Counted from the stretch's first letter, positions 45,024-55,530 are shown. The stretch is DNA of 64,000 nucleotides from Niallia sp. XMNu-256 (GCF_036670015.1 NZ_CP137636.1:2706501-2770500); one strand, 5' to 3'. A program made the numbers and translations. Notes: generated from the sequence alone by a model not told the origin.

Positions 45024-45058
45024 AAAAATAAAAAGCATAGTCGATAGACTATGCTTTT
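45024..45058 (-). terminator. Intrinsic terminator of ftsZ
   Basis: AAAAGCATAGTC (45031-45042) and GACTATGCTTTT (45047-45058) form a perfect 12 bp stem with a 4 nt loop; on the minus strand TTTTTATTTTT follows. It separates ftsAZ from spoIIGA. Confidence 0.92.
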
Positions 45059-45062
45059 TAGA

Positions 45063-46202
45063 TTATCTTCTTCTATTACGATTTCTTAAGAATGTTGGAA
45101 TATCAAGAATGTCTTCACCTTGTTGAACATTCGTATTTCTAGTTGGTTCCGCTTGAGGTTCTTCACGTTTTGGCTCTCTCTTAGGAATACTCTGCGCTGG
45201 TTTCTGTTGTTGACCTAAAGCAGGTCTAGTTGGTTTAGGCTGCAATACTTCTTCATTGAACCCTGTGGCAATAACTGTAACGACAATTTCATCCTTCAAA
45301 TTATCGTTAATAACGGAACCGAAGATCATATTTACTTCTTGGTCAGCTGCAGTTGCAACAATATCTGCTGCCTCTTGAACTTCATAAAGACTTAAATTGG
45401 AGCCTCCTGTAATGTTTAACAAAACCCCTTGTGCTCCATCAATTGATGTTTCAAGTAGAGGGGACGAAATCGCCTTTTTCGCTGCCTCTGCGGCACGATT
45501 TTCACCTGATGCAACTCCAATTCCCATTAGTGCAGATCCTTTATTAGACATAATCGTTTTAACATCAGCAAAATCCAGGTTAATCAATCCTGGAACAGCA
45601 ATTAAGTCAGAGATCCCTTGTACCCCTTGACGAAGAACGTTGTCTGCTTCACGGAATGCTTCAAGCATTGGTGTGCTTTTGTCAACAATTTCAAGAAGCC
45701 GATCATTTGGGATTACAATTAACGTATCAACGGATTCCTTCATCGCAGCGATTCCACCGGTAGCTTGTGTTGCCCTTTTTCTTCCTTCAAATGAGAATGG
45801 TCTCGTGACAACACCTACTGTTAAAGCGCCTAAGTCTCTTGCGATTTGAGCAACAACAGGAGCTGCTCCTGTTCCTGTACCGCCTCCCATACCACAAGTA
45901 ACAAAAACCATATCGGCACCTTGTAAGGCCGCTTCAATTTGTTCTTTACTTTCTTCAGCAGCCTTTTTACCAACTTCAGGGTTAGCTCCGGCCCCTAAAC
46001 CTCTTGTTAATTTTGCACCTATTTGCATTTTCACTTCAGCTTTGGATAAATTTAAAGCTTGCGAATCGGTATTAACAGCTATAAATTCAACACCTTGTAC
46101 ACCATGCTCAATCATCCGATTGACCGCATTATTCCCACCACCACCAACACCTATTACTTTTATTCTTGCTAATGTATCTAAACTTGTTTCAAATTCCAGC
46201 AT
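45063..46202 (-). CDS. ftsZ: Cell division tubulin FtsZ
   Basis: GTP-dependent polymer that forms the division ring. The 379-residue protein has [12 protein letters not shown], the tubulin signature [10 protein letters not shown], the T7 loop [15 protein letters not shown], a variable linker (about 315-365), and the C-terminal FtsA/SepF-binding peptide [13 protein letters not shown]. It lies 84 nt after ftsA and is ended by a strong terminator. Confidence 0.98.
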   Translation of the reverse strand: MLEFETSLDTLARIKVIGVGGGGNNAVNRMIEHGVQGVEFIAVNTDSQALNLSKAEVKMQIGAKLTRGLGAGANPEVGKKAAEESKEQIEAALQGADMVFVTCGMGGGTGTGAAPVVAQIARDLGALTVGVVTRPFSFEGRKRATQATGGIAAMKESVDTLIVIPNDRLLEIVDKSTPMLEAFREADNVLRQGVQGISDLIAVPGLINLDFADVKTIMSNKGSALMGIGVASGENRAAEAAKKAISSPLLETSIDGAQGVLLNITGGSNLSLYEVQEAADIVATAADQEVNMIFGSVINDNLKDEIVVTVIATGFNEEVLQPKPTRPALGQQQKPAQSIPKREPKREEPQAEPTRNTNVQQGEDILDIPTFLRNRNRRR

Positions 46203-46286
46203 GACAAATCCTCCTAATTCGTCGATATTCCTGATAGCATTGCATACTTGGATCGCTACATTTTTATCAGTAAAATGGACTCTTTT

Positions 46287-47576
46287 TTACTCAAAAAAGT
46301 AACCAAAAAACTTTTTCATTTTTGTAGAAACTTTTTCCTCTGGTTGCTTTTCTTGTTTTGGTTGCTTTGTTTGAGTTTGCTTTTTAACAGGACGCTTCTC
46401 TTTCACTTCTTGAGCAACAGTAGGATCACTCATTTGTTTTCCTTGAACTCTAGCATTTTTATAGGCGAATTTGATAAGTCCGACTGCAGTTGTATATTGC
46501 GGTTCTCTAACACCAATATAATCAGGACTAGCAATCCGCACACGACTTTGCAGGACAATTTGAGCAATTTCTAAAACACCCGGCGTATTGGCGACTCCAC
46601 CCGTTAATACAAATCCGCCAGGCACATCTTGAATACCTAATCGATTCAATTCGGCAAGTACTAGTTCAAATATTTCTTCCATCCTTGCTTCGATGATATC
46701 ACTTAATTCCAATTGGCTAAACCGCTGATGTTGATCGCTGCCAATCATTGATACGTCAAAGACAATATCTTCTGATGCATGATCATAGAAGGCATTCCCG
46801 TATTTTAACTTTATCTTTTCTGCCTCCTCGGATGTTGTACGTAGACCAATTGAAATATCTTTCGTTATATGATCTCCACCCACCGGAAGAACAGTAGTAG
46901 AAATCAATTCACCTTGATCAAATATGGCAATTGTTGTAGATCCTCCACCGATATCAACAAGCACAACACCCAGATTCTTTTCATCTTTCGATAAAGCATA
47001 TGCACCTGCAGCTAATGGCTGTAAGGTAATGTCCAAAATTTCTAAGCCAGCTTTTTCTACACAGCGTAAAATATTATGTAGTATCGTTTTGGAACCAGTA
47101 ATAATCGATCCTTCCATTTCAAGGCGAACTCCGATCATCCCCCTTGGATCATGGATTTCATCAAGTCCATCGACAATAAATTGCTTTGGAATGACATCAA
47201 TGATTTCTCTTTCAGGAGGAATCGATACGACTTGCGCAGCGTCGATAACTCTTGCTATGTCATCGTCTGTAATCTCCCTATTTTCACTTGAAACGGCTAC
47301 AACTCCGTGTGAAGACTGAAGCATAATATGATTTCCTGTAATTCCAACAATCACTTGCTGGATATCCATGCCAATCATTCTTTCAGCCTGTTCTATTGCT
47401 CTTTTAATAGAATGAACGGTTTCATCTATATCAACAATTGAACCTTTTCGTAATCCTTCTGAAGGAACATTCCCGACTCCAATAATATTAAGTGTATCAT
47501 TTACCATTTCACCTATGATTACTTTCACACTGGATGTACCGATGTCAAGGCTAACGTATATTTCATTGCTGTTCAT
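46287..47576 (-). CDS. ftsA: Cell division actin-like protein FtsA
   Basis: Membrane tether of FtsZ. The 429-residue protein starts [20 protein letters not shown], with the phosphate-1 motif, has [12 protein letters not shown] and TGGVANTPG, and ends with the amphipathic helix [19 protein letters not shown] precedes the ATG at 47574-47576; upstream in-frame residues lie in the leader. Confidence 0.97.
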   Translation of the reverse strand: MNSNEIYVSLDIGTSSVKVIIGEMVNDTLNIIGVGNVPSEGLRKGSIVDIDETVHSIKRAIEQAERMIGMDIQQVIVGITGNHIMLQSSHGVVAVSSENREITDDDIARVIDAAQVVSIPPEREIIDVIPKQFIVDGLDEIHDPRGMIGVRLEMEGSIITGSKTILHNILRCVEKAGLEILDITLQPLAAGAYALSKDEKNLGVVLVDIGGGSTTIAIFDQGELISTTVLPVGGDHITKDISIGLRTTSEEAEKIKLKYGNAFYDHASEDIVFDVSMIGSDQHQRFSQLELSDIIEARMEEIFELVLAELNRLGIQDVPGGFVLTGGVANTPGVLEIAQIVLQSRVRIASPDYIGVREPQYTTAVGLIKFAYKNARVQGKQMSDPTVAQEVKEKRPVKKQTQTKQPKQEKQPEEKVSTKMKKFFGYFFE

Positions 47577-47733
47577 TCTATGGCACCTCCCTTTACAATT
47601 CCTAATTGAACAACAAAAGTCAAAATCTAGCAATAATTATATTTGACTGATTAGTGACTAATTGATTAACAATCTTAGTATTTATCACTATTTCGATTAC
47701 TTTTCATTAGTCATGTTTTCTTTTATCATAAAA

Positions 47734-47762
47734 TTATTCGTCAAATTTAATATATTCCCTCT
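47734..47762 (-). promoter_or_regulatory. Candidate SigH promoter upstream of ftsAZ
   Basis: On the minus strand AGAGGGAAT (complement of 47754-47762) and GACGAATAA (complement of 47734-47742) are separated by 11 bp. They match the SigH elements RNAGGAWWW and RNNGAATWW well. In Bacillus subtilis a SigH promoter raises ftsAZ expression early in sporulation. The site lies about 160 bp before ftsA and just after sbp. Confidence 0.6.
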
Positions 47763-47779
47763 TAAAAAAAATAATTTTT

Positions 47780-48133
47780 TTACATATTTTCCTTCTTTGC
47801 AGACCATTTCACCAGTAGAATTCTGCGAATAACCGCTATGTTTTGAAAAAGCCTTACTCCAAAGGCAAAAACAGCCGCTAAGTATAAGTCTACACCAAGA
47901 TGAACACCTAGAAAAGATAAACTTGCTGCTAAAATTATATTAAAGAAAAAACCTGATACAAATACTTTTTCTTCATATACATTTTGCAAATGGGCTCTCA
48001 TCCCACCAACTAAAGAATCTAATGCCGCTAAAATAGCGATAGATAGATAGTTCGAATACTCTGCCGGTATTTTAATATCCGTGAGAAAACCAAGTAAAAG
48101 GCCAATCAACAATCCTACCATTGGAAGCCACAT
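47780..48133 (-). CDS. sbp: Small basic protein Sbp (DUF1290)
   Basis: A 117-residue membrane protein with three or four hydrophobic segments and the family core YLSIAILAALDSLVGGMRAH. It lies between ylxX and ftsA, its conserved location in Bacilli and Clostridia. The function is unknown; position suggests a link with division or sporulation septation. Confidence 0.92.
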   Translation of the reverse strand: MWLPMVGLLIGLLLGFLTDIKIPAEYSNYLSIAILAALDSLVGGMRAHLQNVYEEKVFVSGFFFNIILAASLSFLGVHLGVDLYLAAVFAFGVRLFQNIAVIRRILLVKWSAKKENM

Positions 48134-48135
48134 GT

Positions 48136-48861
48136 TTACCCTCCTTTATTATTCTCTGCCAACTCCATATTCCGGACTACAATGTTGCCTTTATAAGAAG
48201 GAATTGAAATACTTGAAAGTGGAGCCGAGATCGATAATTGATAATTATCCACAAAGAATTCAGCGGAGGATTTAGAAACTTGCATACGCTTAGATAATTC
48301 TTCTGCCCTTTGCAAATCTTCTACTCCTACTTTAATGGTAATTGGAATTTGTTCTATGATTTGGCCATCAACTTTTGTTGTTCCATTTATTTCTCTGATG
48401 ACAGAAGTATTAATGATTCGATTCTCATTAATAGCTAAATGTTTGGCACCATATTGATTTAATTCATTGATAAGACTTTGTAACAGGTAAGCAGAGACAG
48501 GGCGGATTGTTTCCCCCAATAACAGCCCTTCGTTCGCATAATCAATGGTGATGATTAGTCCTGGAGACTTAATTTCTGTTAATCCCGCCTCCGTCTTCAG
48601 TTCCTTTAATGTATCTTTTAACACTTTTTCTTTTTCTGGAACTCTTTCTGTTTCATATTGTTTAATTTTCTCATCATTCGATTCGATTTCACGCAGTAAA
48701 TTTAGGTATCGTTCTTTCTCTATTACCAAATCTTCCCTTAACTCCCATGTATCACGTGTATCTCTTACAACTGGCTCTTGAACTGTTTGATATTGAACAG
48801 ATAGCATAAAACCAGTTGTAAGAGTAATCACCGACATACTGATATATTTTTTTCCCTTCAA
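48136..48861 (-). CDS. ylxX: DUF881 family protein YlxX
   Basis: A 241-residue protein with an N-terminal signal anchor (about residues 8-24), a coiled coil (about 40-80), and the DUF881 domain with GLIITIDYANEG and LINELNQYGAKHLAIN. It is predicted to face the outside. Together with ylxW it forms a tandem DUF881 pair between divIB and sbp. The function is unknown. Confidence 0.92.
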   Translation of the reverse strand: MKGKKYISMSVITLTTGFMLSVQYQTVQEPVVRDTRDTWELREDLVIEKERYLNLLREIESNDEKIKQYETERVPEKEKVLKDTLKELKTEAGLTEIKSPGLIITIDYANEGLLLGETIRPVSAYLLQSLINELNQYGAKHLAINENRIINTSVIREINGTTKVDGQIIEQIPITIKVGVEDLQRAEELSKRMQVSKSSAEFFVDNYQLSISAPLSSISIPSYKGNIVVRNMELAENNKGG

Positions 48862-48883
48862 ATACCATTCTCCTAGCCAATCA

Positions 48884-49074
48884 ATTTCATCTCTCCGAAT
48901 TTGAACAAGATTTACCCAATCTCACTTAATAAAACACCGTAAAAAAATCGCAAGGATCATCAAGTCCAAACCTCATTCAGCATACGTTTCAAATTAATCC
49001 TACTCACTTAATAAACTCCTTGGGCATTCACCCAAAAACTTACAGAAGTGAGGAGCTATAGTGAATGAAGTTAA
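48884..49074 (-). repeat. Degenerate non-coding repeat, family 1, copy between ylxW and ylxX
   Basis: It shares an ordered set of blocks with 3013-3192: CTCCGAATTTG at the low-coordinate end, a TCATTCAGC block in the middle, and at the other end GCATTCA..CC.., AGAAGTGAGGA and ATGAAGTTAA. The terminal hairpin is CATTCAC/GTGAATG with an inner ACTT/AAGT. The last bases coincide with the ylxW stop codon, so the element may have supplied it. No ORF is present. Confidence 0.55.
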
Positions 49075-49808
49075 CCTTCTAATTTTGTATTGATGACAAT
49101 ATCTTCCTTTTTTTCTATAGTAAATTGGACATTTTCATTTACTAAAACGTCTTTAACCCCACCTTTAATATTAAGGGAAGCAGCCATTATGTCTCCATCA
49201 CCAATGGCCGTAATAACGAAAGGTGCGGGATGTTGTTTTCCATCAATTTCTATGACTGGACCATTGCAAAGTATGTACGAATCGTGTGAAATCTTTTGCC
49301 CGTTAACTGCTATAGAACTAGCACCTGAAATTTTTAGTTCATTGATTACTTTAAAAACATGATGCTCATGAACGATATATTGGTTTGGATTTTGATGTTG
49401 CGGATTATATTCTGCATCGTCTAACGTAACTTGAATTCCACTTCCTTTCACCTTCACCTTTCCTAAATACATTCTAAATTTCTCTGTATCCTCTGTAAGG
49501 TTATAAAATTCTGTCGTTTCATCGGAAAGGTTTTGTTCAATTTGTAACAAGTGTTTTTGTTTTTCATTTAATTCCTTTTGTAGGATTAGATTTTTTTCCT
49601 CTTGTTGAATTAATTCATTTCTTAACTCCATATCCCTTTCATACTGGCTGCTAGTAATAGTTGAAGACCCTTGTTGCTGGGATGTTAAATGATAGGAATA
49701 AGAAATCATAAAACCAAAAACAAGTGCGACAATTGTCAAGATCAAATATTTAGTCTGAAATTTCTTCTTGAACGTCATTTTCTTCAGAGGCTTGTCCTCT
49801 TTCTTCAT
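49071..49808 (-). CDS. ylxW: DUF881 family protein YlxW
   Basis: About 245 residues: a short basic N-terminus, one membrane segment (LILTIVALVFGFMISYSY), a coiled coil, and a DUF881 domain with KGSGIQVTLDDAE and INELKISGASSIAVNGQ. I chose the ATG at 49806-49808, which has AAGGAG about 9 nt upstream. It overlaps divIB by 59 nt. Other in-frame ATGs lie at 49817, 49832 and 49778. The function is unknown. Confidence 0.88.
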   Translation of the reverse strand: MKKEDKPLKKMTFKKKFQTKYLILTIVALVFGFMISYSYHLTSQQQGSSTITSSQYERDMELRNELIQQEEKNLILQKELNEKQKHLLQIEQNLSDETTEFYNLTEDTEKFRMYLGKVKVKGSGIQVTLDDAEYNPQHQNPNQYIVHEHHVFKVINELKISGASSIAVNGQKISHDSYILCNGPVIEIDGKQHPAPFVITAIGDGDIMAASLNIKGGVKDVLVNENVQFTIEKKEDIVINTKLEG

Positions 49809-50574
49809 TTGGTTCATCTCCTTCTGGCTCAAACGCCTTAAAATATGAACCTACCTCTAAATTAATGACTCCCTTTTGATTTGGCTCTAACTGACTTACA
49901 ATTGCTGGATAATGGACCATTTTCTCTGCAAACGTGCGAATCGTAGCACTTACTTCATTACCATCATTCATATACAGGGAAATATGAAATTCATCAGAAT
50001 CCGTAGGATCATAGTGAACTTCCGAAATGGAATTTAACACTTCTTCAGGAAGCTGTTCAATTGCTATTATCATTTCCTTTAAAGCTTTATCTTCTGTAAA
50101 GCTGAACAGAATCGGGGCATTTAAGGGAATGGTTGTACTTTGATTTTCACTAAGGATTTTTCCGTTTTCTAAAACAGGTAAAAAGTAATTTTCTACAGAG
50201 ACATAAGCAATTCGCTTTAATTCTTCTATTTGTACAAGAATTGTAGATGGAAATTTCTTTTTTACTTCTACTTTTCTAATTTCAGGTAATTGGCCGATTT
50301 TTTCTTCAACTTCTTCGTTTTCAACTTTCCAAATATTGGTGTCATGCGTTAAATCCGCCTGATCGATTATGTCTTGTTCAGAATATACATCATTTCCGCC
50401 AACCTTTATGGCCTGGACATGACTTAATGGGGATTGAAAATACAAGATACATGCGATCAAAATAAAAAACAGTAGTAATAAAAAAATTAGTCTACGGTTT
50501 GCTTTTTTTCTCCGTTGTTCTTTTAACTTTGGAATTCGATCTTCAATTGAGACAACGTTCTTTTTTTCAACCAT
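49750..50574 (-). CDS. divIB: Cell division protein DivIB (FtsQ family)
   Basis: Stabilises the FtsL-DivIC-PbpB divisome complex. The 274-residue protein has a basic cytosolic tail, one membrane helix (LIFLLLLFFILIACILYF) and an external POTRA plus beta domain (VQAIKVGGNDVYSEQDI). I chose the ATG at 50572-50574 because AAGGTGGG lies upstream and the longer frame would begin inside a terminator-like hairpin. Confidence 0.94.
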   Translation of the reverse strand: MVEKKNVVSIEDRIPKLKEQRRKKANRRLIFLLLLFFILIACILYFQSPLSHVQAIKVGGNDVYSEQDIIDQADLTHDTNIWKVENEEVEEKIGQLPEIRKVEVKKKFPSTILVQIEELKRIAYVSVENYFLPVLENGKILSENQSTTIPLNAPILFSFTEDKALKEMIIAIEQLPEEVLNSISEVHYDPTDSDEFHISLYMNDGNEVSATIRTFAEKMVHYPAIVSQLEPNQKGVINLEVGSYFKAFEPEGDEPNEERGQASEENDVQEEISD

Positions 50575-50632
50575 TTTTTCACCCACCTTAACCAGCGACA
50601 TGTCTCCATAAAGCAAATTGTATTCATCATGA

Positions 50633-50664
50633 CTAAAAACAACGGCACGATAATTCATGCCGTT
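50633..50664 (-). terminator. Terminator-like hairpin between murB and divIB
   Basis: On the minus strand AACGGCA (complement of 50658-50664) pairs with TGCCGTT (complement of 50641-50647), followed by GTTTTT. It could end murG-murB transcription or act as an attenuator in the divIB leader, since a promoter-like element lies just upstream. Confidence 0.6.
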
Positions 50665-50690
50665 ATTGGTACTTACTATATCAATATTTA

Positions 50691-50699
50691 ATTATAACA
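50691..50699 (-). promoter_or_regulatory. Extended -10 promoter-like element upstream of divIB
   Basis: The minus strand reads TGTTATAAT, a perfect -10 hexamer with a TG extension. No good -35 is present 17 bp further up. It lies between the murB stop (50721) and the hairpin at 50633-50664, so a transcript from here would run through the hairpin before divIB. Confidence 0.4.
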
Positions 50700-50720
50700 T
50701 ATTATTAGAAATTTTGATTG

Positions 50721-51650
50721 TTACATTTCCTTTACTTTTCCAATAATTTCCACTTCTGTCTCCATTTGGACATTGTACTTTTCATAAATGGTCTTTTTCA
50801 CATAGTTTATGAGGTCAAGAACATCCTCTGCTTTCGCATTTCCAGCATTAACAATAAAGTTTCCATGCATTTCAGAAATTTGCGCTCCACCAATTTGGAA
50901 CCCTTTAAGTCCGGCTTCTTCAATCAGCTTGCCTGCATAATTGGGTAATGGATTTCTAAATATACTGCCTGCACATGGAGAATCATACGGTTGTGTTACC
51001 TTTCGATAATCTTTATTTTTTTGCATAACCGCAACGATTTCCTCTTTATCGCCCTCCGTTAACACAAACCTGGCTTCCACTACAATTCCAGGCCGTTTTT
51101 TCTGTAAAACAGAGGTACGGTATGAAAATTCCATCTCCTGATTGGATACCCATTGCATTGTGCCATCTGCAAATAGGATGTGAGCCTCAGTTAAAATCTT
51201 AGAAATATCAGACCCATGGGCACCAGCGTTCATATATACTGCGCCACCTACTGAGCCAGGGATTCCGCTAGCAAATTCCAACCCTGACAAGCCCTTTCTA
51301 CTGATCAGCACCGCAAGTGCAACGAGAGAATATCCAGCACCAACCGTTAAATCGGACCCGTTTAATTCCATATGGTTCAAATTGTTTCCTAGCTTTATAA
51401 CAGCCCCTTCAATTCCTTCATCTGAAACAAGCAGGTTCGAACCTCTACCAATGGCCCGCCAATTGACTTTATATTTCTTTAACGCCCTCATTGTTTTTTC
51501 TAAACCTTCCACCGAGAAAGGCTCAATAAAAACTTGGGCGGGACCACCGATTTTCATGGTTGTATGACGTGCTAACGGTTCATCTTTTTTGACTTTTCCT
51601 ACATTGTTTTCAATAAGTTCCCGCATTAACTCATTTATTGTATTGTCCAT
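50721..51650 (-). CDS. murB: UDP-N-acetylenolpyruvoylglucosamine reductase MurB (type II)
   Basis: Reduces UDP-GlcNAc-enolpyruvate to UDP-MurNAc. The 309-residue FAD enzyme has [19 protein letters not shown], the catalytic Ser in [16 protein letters not shown], and a C-terminal Glu in METEVEII. Its position after murG and before divIB is as in Bacillus subtilis. Confidence 0.97.
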   Translation of the reverse strand: MDNTINELMRELIENNVGKVKKDEPLARHTTMKIGGPAQVFIEPFSVEGLEKTMRALKKYKVNWRAIGRGSNLLVSDEGIEGAVIKLGNNLNHMELNGSDLTVGAGYSLVALAVLISRKGLSGLEFASGIPGSVGGAVYMNAGAHGSDISKILTEAHILFADGTMQWVSNQEMEFSYRTSVLQKKRPGIVVEARFVLTEGDKEEIVAVMQKNKDYRKVTQPYDSPCAGSIFRNPLPNYAGKLIEEAGLKGFQIGGAQISEMHGNFIVNAGNAKAEDVLDLINYVKKTIYEKYNVQMETEVEIIGKVKEM

Positions 51651-51704
51651 AATGTCCTCCCAAAATCATAATTATCATCAGTGTATGCAGATAGAATCAA
51701 CAGG

Positions 51705-52805
51705 CTACTGTCTATGATCAACAAGTTCCTTCATTAATTTATATAATCTAGTGGAAGCATCCTGTATCCCTAGTTCTCTTGCTGCATTTTTCATTTCTAA
51801 TAATTTATCTTTATCTAATAATATTTTGTCAATTTCCTCAACTAATTTCTTTCCGCTTAACTCTTTTTCCAACACAAGTTTCGCTGCGTGATGATCACTT
51901 AAGGCACGAGCATTTTTTTCTTGGTGATTATTCGTAACGTACGGACTAGGTATTAAAATACTTGGAATTCCAAGTGAAGTAAGTTCAGCTAAAGTTGTAG
52001 CCCCTGCCCGAGCCACAGTAAGGTCTGTTCCTGCTAGAATTTCTGGCATATTGTGGACAAACGGCTTAATCACGACATTCTCCGGATTACCAACTAAATC
52101 CACTTCTTTTTTGACTTCCTCATAATGAACTTCGCCAGTAACATATAATATTTGATATGGTTTTTGTCCAAGAGTCGATAATGATTTCAATACAGCCTCG
52201 TTAATCGGCTTTGCTCCACGGCTCCCTCCGACAATTAAGACGGCGGGCTGATCTTTGTTCAAGCCTACAGATAATCTTCCTTTATTGCCGTCTTGATTTA
52301 ATACTTCAGAAGCGCGCGGATTCCCTGTTAGAACAACTTTTTTTTCCGGAAAATACTGTTTGGCTTCCTCAAAACAAACAGCAATGCGATCCACATAACG
52401 ACTTAAGAATTTATTCGTTAATCCCGGTACACTATTTTGCTCATGGATAATGGTTGGAATTCCTAGCTTAGATGCAGCATAAACAACAGGACCACATACA
52501 TAACCACCTGTTCCTATCACCACATCTGCCTTGAATTCCTTTAGCATTTTTTTGCTGTCTTTTACTCCTTTTAAAAATCTAGTTACTGTTTTAACATTTT
52601 CTAAAGAAATACTTCTTTTAAATCCGGTTATATGTATCGACTTAAAAGGGATATTTTCTCTCACAACAAGTTTACTTTCAAGTCCTTTTTGGGTTCCAAT
52701 ATATAGGAATTTAGCATCCTTTGTTCTCTTCTTTATTTCACGGATAAGCGCTAATGCCGGATATATGTGTCCGCCTGTTCCCCCACCGCTTACAACAATA
52801 TTCAT
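51705..52805 (-). CDS. murG: UDP-GlcNAc--lipid I N-acetylglucosaminyltransferase MurG
   Basis: Adds GlcNAc to lipid I, giving lipid II at the inner membrane face. The 366-residue protein begins [20 protein letters not shown], with the first G loop, and has [11 protein letters not shown] and the UDP-GlcNAc region [20 protein letters not shown]. It starts after the spoVE terminator, so it may have its own promoter; none was clear. Confidence 0.97.
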   Translation of the reverse strand: MNIVVSGGGTGGHIYPALALIREIKKRTKDAKFLYIGTQKGLESKLVVRENIPFKSIHITGFKRSISLENVKTVTRFLKGVKDSKKMLKEFKADVVIGTGGYVCGPVVYAASKLGIPTIIHEQNSVPGLTNKFLSRYVDRIAVCFEEAKQYFPEKKVVLTGNPRASEVLNQDGNKGRLSVGLNKDQPAVLIVGGSRGAKPINEAVLKSLSTLGQKPYQILYVTGEVHYEEVKKEVDLVGNPENVVIKPFVHNMPEILAGTDLTVARAGATTLAELTSLGIPSILIPSPYVTNNHQEKNARALSDHHAAKLVLEKELSGKKLVEEIDKILLDKDKLLEMKNAARELGIQDASTRLYKLMKELVDHRQ

Positions 52806-52931
52806 GGTTTCACCTCATAAATCATCTAAATTAAAACTTCAATGTTCTTCGATAAGAACATCATAAGATTCTTACCCTATTCTACTATATTCTAAAGTTA
52901 AAAAAGTTACCACCCGAAATGCATCTCACTA

Positions 52932-52963
52932 TAAAAAAATGCTGACCCCAAAGGTCAGCATTT
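52932..52963 (-). terminator. Intrinsic terminator of spoVE
   Basis: AAATGCTGACC and GGTCAGCATTT (about 52938-52963) form the stem; on the minus strand a TTTTTT run follows. It lies 9 nt past the spoVE stop and separates it from murG. Confidence 0.9.
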
Positions 52964-52972
52964 CTTTTGCTT

Positions 52973-54073
52973 TTAATAGCGCGAATACCGGCTAATATTT
53001 AATAAAACCCCAATTGCCATCAGCATTAAAGTTAGGGATGATCCTCCATAGCTTAAAAACGGCAATGTAATTCCTGTTACAGGCATAAGTCCTGTGACAA
53101 CACCAATATTAATCATCACTTGGATCGCTACCATTGCAATGATACCAACGGCCAGAAAGCTTCCATATAAATCAGGTGCACCTAAAGCAATCCGAATTCC
53201 TCGCCATAATAAAAGCGAAAATAAAAGTAAGATTAATGAGCCACCGATAAAGCCTAATTCTTCGGCTAAAATGGCAAAAATGAAGTCGGTTTGCGGCTCA
53301 GGTAAATAGAAGAATTTCTGGCGACTTTCCCCAAGGCCTAGCCCAAATAGACCACCAGGACCAATCGCATATAGTGATTGAATTATTTGGAATCCACTTC
53401 CAAGGGGATCTTCCCAAGGGTCAAGAAACGATGTGATCCGCTTAATCCGATAAGGAGCAGACAAAACAAGAGCAACAAATCCTGCCACACCCATCAATCC
53501 AAGTACAACAAAGTGACTAATTCTGGCTCCAGCGATAAAAATCATGACCACACAAGTCCCCACCATTACTGTCCCTGTCCCTAAGTCCGGTTGAAGCATA
53601 ATCATCCCAAATGCTAGGAACACTAAACCTAGCGAAGGCGCTAAACCCTTTTTAAAAGAAGTAATATACTTTTGGTTTTCAGATAAAAACCTGGCTAAAA
53701 AAACAATCATGGCTAATTTCATAAATTCAGACGGTTGAATGGAGAAAGCCCCTATTCCGATCCAACTTCTTGACCCGTTTCGAACATTTCCAATTCCCGG
53801 AATTAGCACTAATACAAGGAGGACAAAGCAGATAATAACTAATACTTTAGACCATGTTCTCCATGACCAGTAATCTACATTCATGATACAAAACATCCCA
53901 ACAATTCCAACACATGCAAATAGCAATTGACGTTTGGCAAAGAAAAAAGAATCGTCAAATTTATATTCGGCCCAAATTGCACTGGCACTATATACCATAA
54001 TAAGTCCAATTGCTAAAAGTAAAAAAGTCAATAACATTAAAATAATATCAGGAGTCGTTTTTTTAGTTGGCAA
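52973..54073 (-). CDS. spoVE: Sporulation SEDS glycosyltransferase SpoVE
   Basis: SEDS-family peptidoglycan polymerase used for the spore cortex, paired with SpoVD. The 366-residue protein has about ten membrane helices and motifs QPDLGTGTVMVGT, AILAEELGFIGG and PFLSYGGSS. The murD-spoVE-murG position is that of Bacillus subtilis spoVE; ftsW lies elsewhere there. On sequence alone FtsW cannot be fully excluded. Confidence 0.9.
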   Translation of the reverse strand: MPTKKTTPDIILMLLTFLLLAIGLIMVYSASAIWAEYKFDDSFFFAKRQLLFACVGIVGMFCIMNVDYWSWRTWSKVLVIICFVLLVLVLIPGIGNVRNGSRSWIGIGAFSIQPSEFMKLAMIVFLARFLSENQKYITSFKKGLAPSLGLVFLAFGMIMLQPDLGTGTVMVGTCVVMIFIAGARISHFVVLGLMGVAGFVALVLSAPYRIKRITSFLDPWEDPLGSGFQIIQSLYAIGPGGLFGLGLGESRQKFFYLPEPQTDFIFAILAEELGFIGGSLILLLFSLLLWRGIRIALGAPDLYGSFLAVGIIAMVAIQVMINIGVVTGLMPVTGITLPFLSYGGSSLTLMLMAIGVLLNISRYSRY

Positions 54074-54177
54074 AAGACCACACCTCGAAATGCAAGTTAT
54101 TTGGCTTGTAAAGAAGCGCAGCTTAAACCTTCCCTCATGAAATCAAAGTAGGTAACTACCACCTTAAAGACAAGCCT

Positions 54178-55530
54178 TTACTTAAGCTTATGCACCATTT
54201 CCACAAAAATGTCTCCTCGTTCTTCAAAAGTTTTATGCTGATCCCAGCTTGCACACGCTGGGGATAAAAGAATTACATCTCCCGGTTCTGATAAACTGAA
54301 GGCTCTAGGGACGGCATTTCCAACATTATCGACACTCTCAATCATTTTTATTCCTGCCTCTTTCGCCACCTTCTCTAATTTGACTGCGGTCTGACCAAAG
54401 GTTATTACTGCCTTTACATTTTTGAAAGCAGGAATTAACTCATCAAATTCATTTCCGCGATCTAACCCTCCAGCAAGTAAAATCGTTGGCTTATCAAATG
54501 CAAACAAAGCATTTTTCGTAGCTAAAATATTTGTTGCCTTAGAATCGTTATAGAACTGTCTTCCTTGAACTTCGTCTACAAACTGAAGTCGGTGTTTGAC
54601 ACCTTTAAATGTATTTAATACTTTAAAAATAGCTTCATTAGAAACACCAGTTATCTTCGCTGCAGCAACAGCAGATAAAACATTTTCTAGATTATGTTCT
54701 CCAGGTAAGCGGATATCCGCGGTGCTCATAATCTGTTCTCCATTATAACTGATCCATCCATCTTTTATATAAGCACCAGATGAAAGTTCTTTCTTTACTG
54801 AGAATGGAATCACCTTTGCTTTTGATTTCGCCGCAATTTCCCTTATGATTTCTTGATCATTATTTATAATAAAATAATCGTCATTTGTTTGGTTTTTTGT
54901 AATATTCGCTTTCGCTTTTGCGTATTCTAGTCTTGTCCCATGATAATCTAAATGTGCATCATAAATATTCGTTAAAATAGCAACTTTTGGACGAAAACTC
55001 GGTGTACCCATTAACTGAAAAGAAGAGAGCTCTATAACAATATTATCTTCTGCCTTTGCCATTTGAGCTACTTCTGAAGCTACTGTTCCAATGTTTCCTG
55101 CGATCAGAGGGGACTTATTCCCCTCTTTCAACATTTCAAAGATAAGGGTAGTTGTTGTTGTTTTCCCATTTGTACCAGTAATTCCAATGAACGGTGCCTC
55201 TGAGATTTGATAAGCAAGTTCAACTTCAGTAATGATTGGAATATTCAAATCTAGTGCTTTTTGAACCATCGGGTTATGATAGGGAATTCCCGGGTTCTTC
55301 ACAACAAGTTCAAATCCTTCCTCTAATAACTCCAAAGGATGTTCTCCACAAATCACAGTTATTCCTTGTTCTAGCAGCTTCTGTGCTTCGGGATTTCGTG
55401 ATAAAGGTTGATAATCATTAACCGTCACAAACGCACCTAGTTTATGTAATAGTGTTGCGGCACCCACTCCGCTTTTTGCCAATCCTAAAACTAATATTTT
55501 TTTATGAAGATACGTAGAAATCCTTTTCAC
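54178..55530 (-). CDS. murD: UDP-N-acetylmuramoylalanine--D-glutamate ligase MurD
   Basis: Adds D-Glu to UDP-MurNAc-L-Ala. The 450-residue ligase has an N-terminal Rossmann domain ([12 protein letters not shown]), ATP-binding [15 protein letters not shown], a central region YDAHLDYHG, and the C-terminal domain [16 protein letters not shown]. It starts directly after mraY without a gap. Confidence 0.97.
   Translation of the reverse strand: MKRISTYLHKKILVLGLAKSGVGAATLLHKLGAFVTVNDYQPLSRNPEAQKLLEQGITVICGEHPLELLEEGFELVVKNPGIPYHNPMVQKALDLNIPIITEVELAYQISEAPFIGITGTNGKTTTTTLIFEMLKEGNKSPLIAGNIGTVASEVAQMAKAEDNIVIELSSFQLMGTPSFRPKVAILTNIYDAHLDYHGTRLEYAKAKANITKNQTNDDYFIINNDQEIIREIAAKSKAKVIPFSVKKELSSGAYIKDGWISYNGEQIMSTADIRLPGEHNLENVLSAVAAAKITGVSNEAIFKVLNTFKGVKHRLQFVDEVQGRQFYNDSKATNILATKNALFAFDKPTILLAGGLDRGNEFDELIPAFKNVKAVITFGQTAVKLEKVAKEAGIKMIESVDNVGNAVPRAFSLSEPGDVILLSPACASWDQHKTFEERGDIFVEMVHKLK

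Noticed and set aside
50575-50658. 28-codon N-terminal extension of divIB
   Set aside because: Its first ATG lies within the terminator-like hairpin, while AAGGTGGG precedes the later ATG at 50574, where homologous sequence begins.
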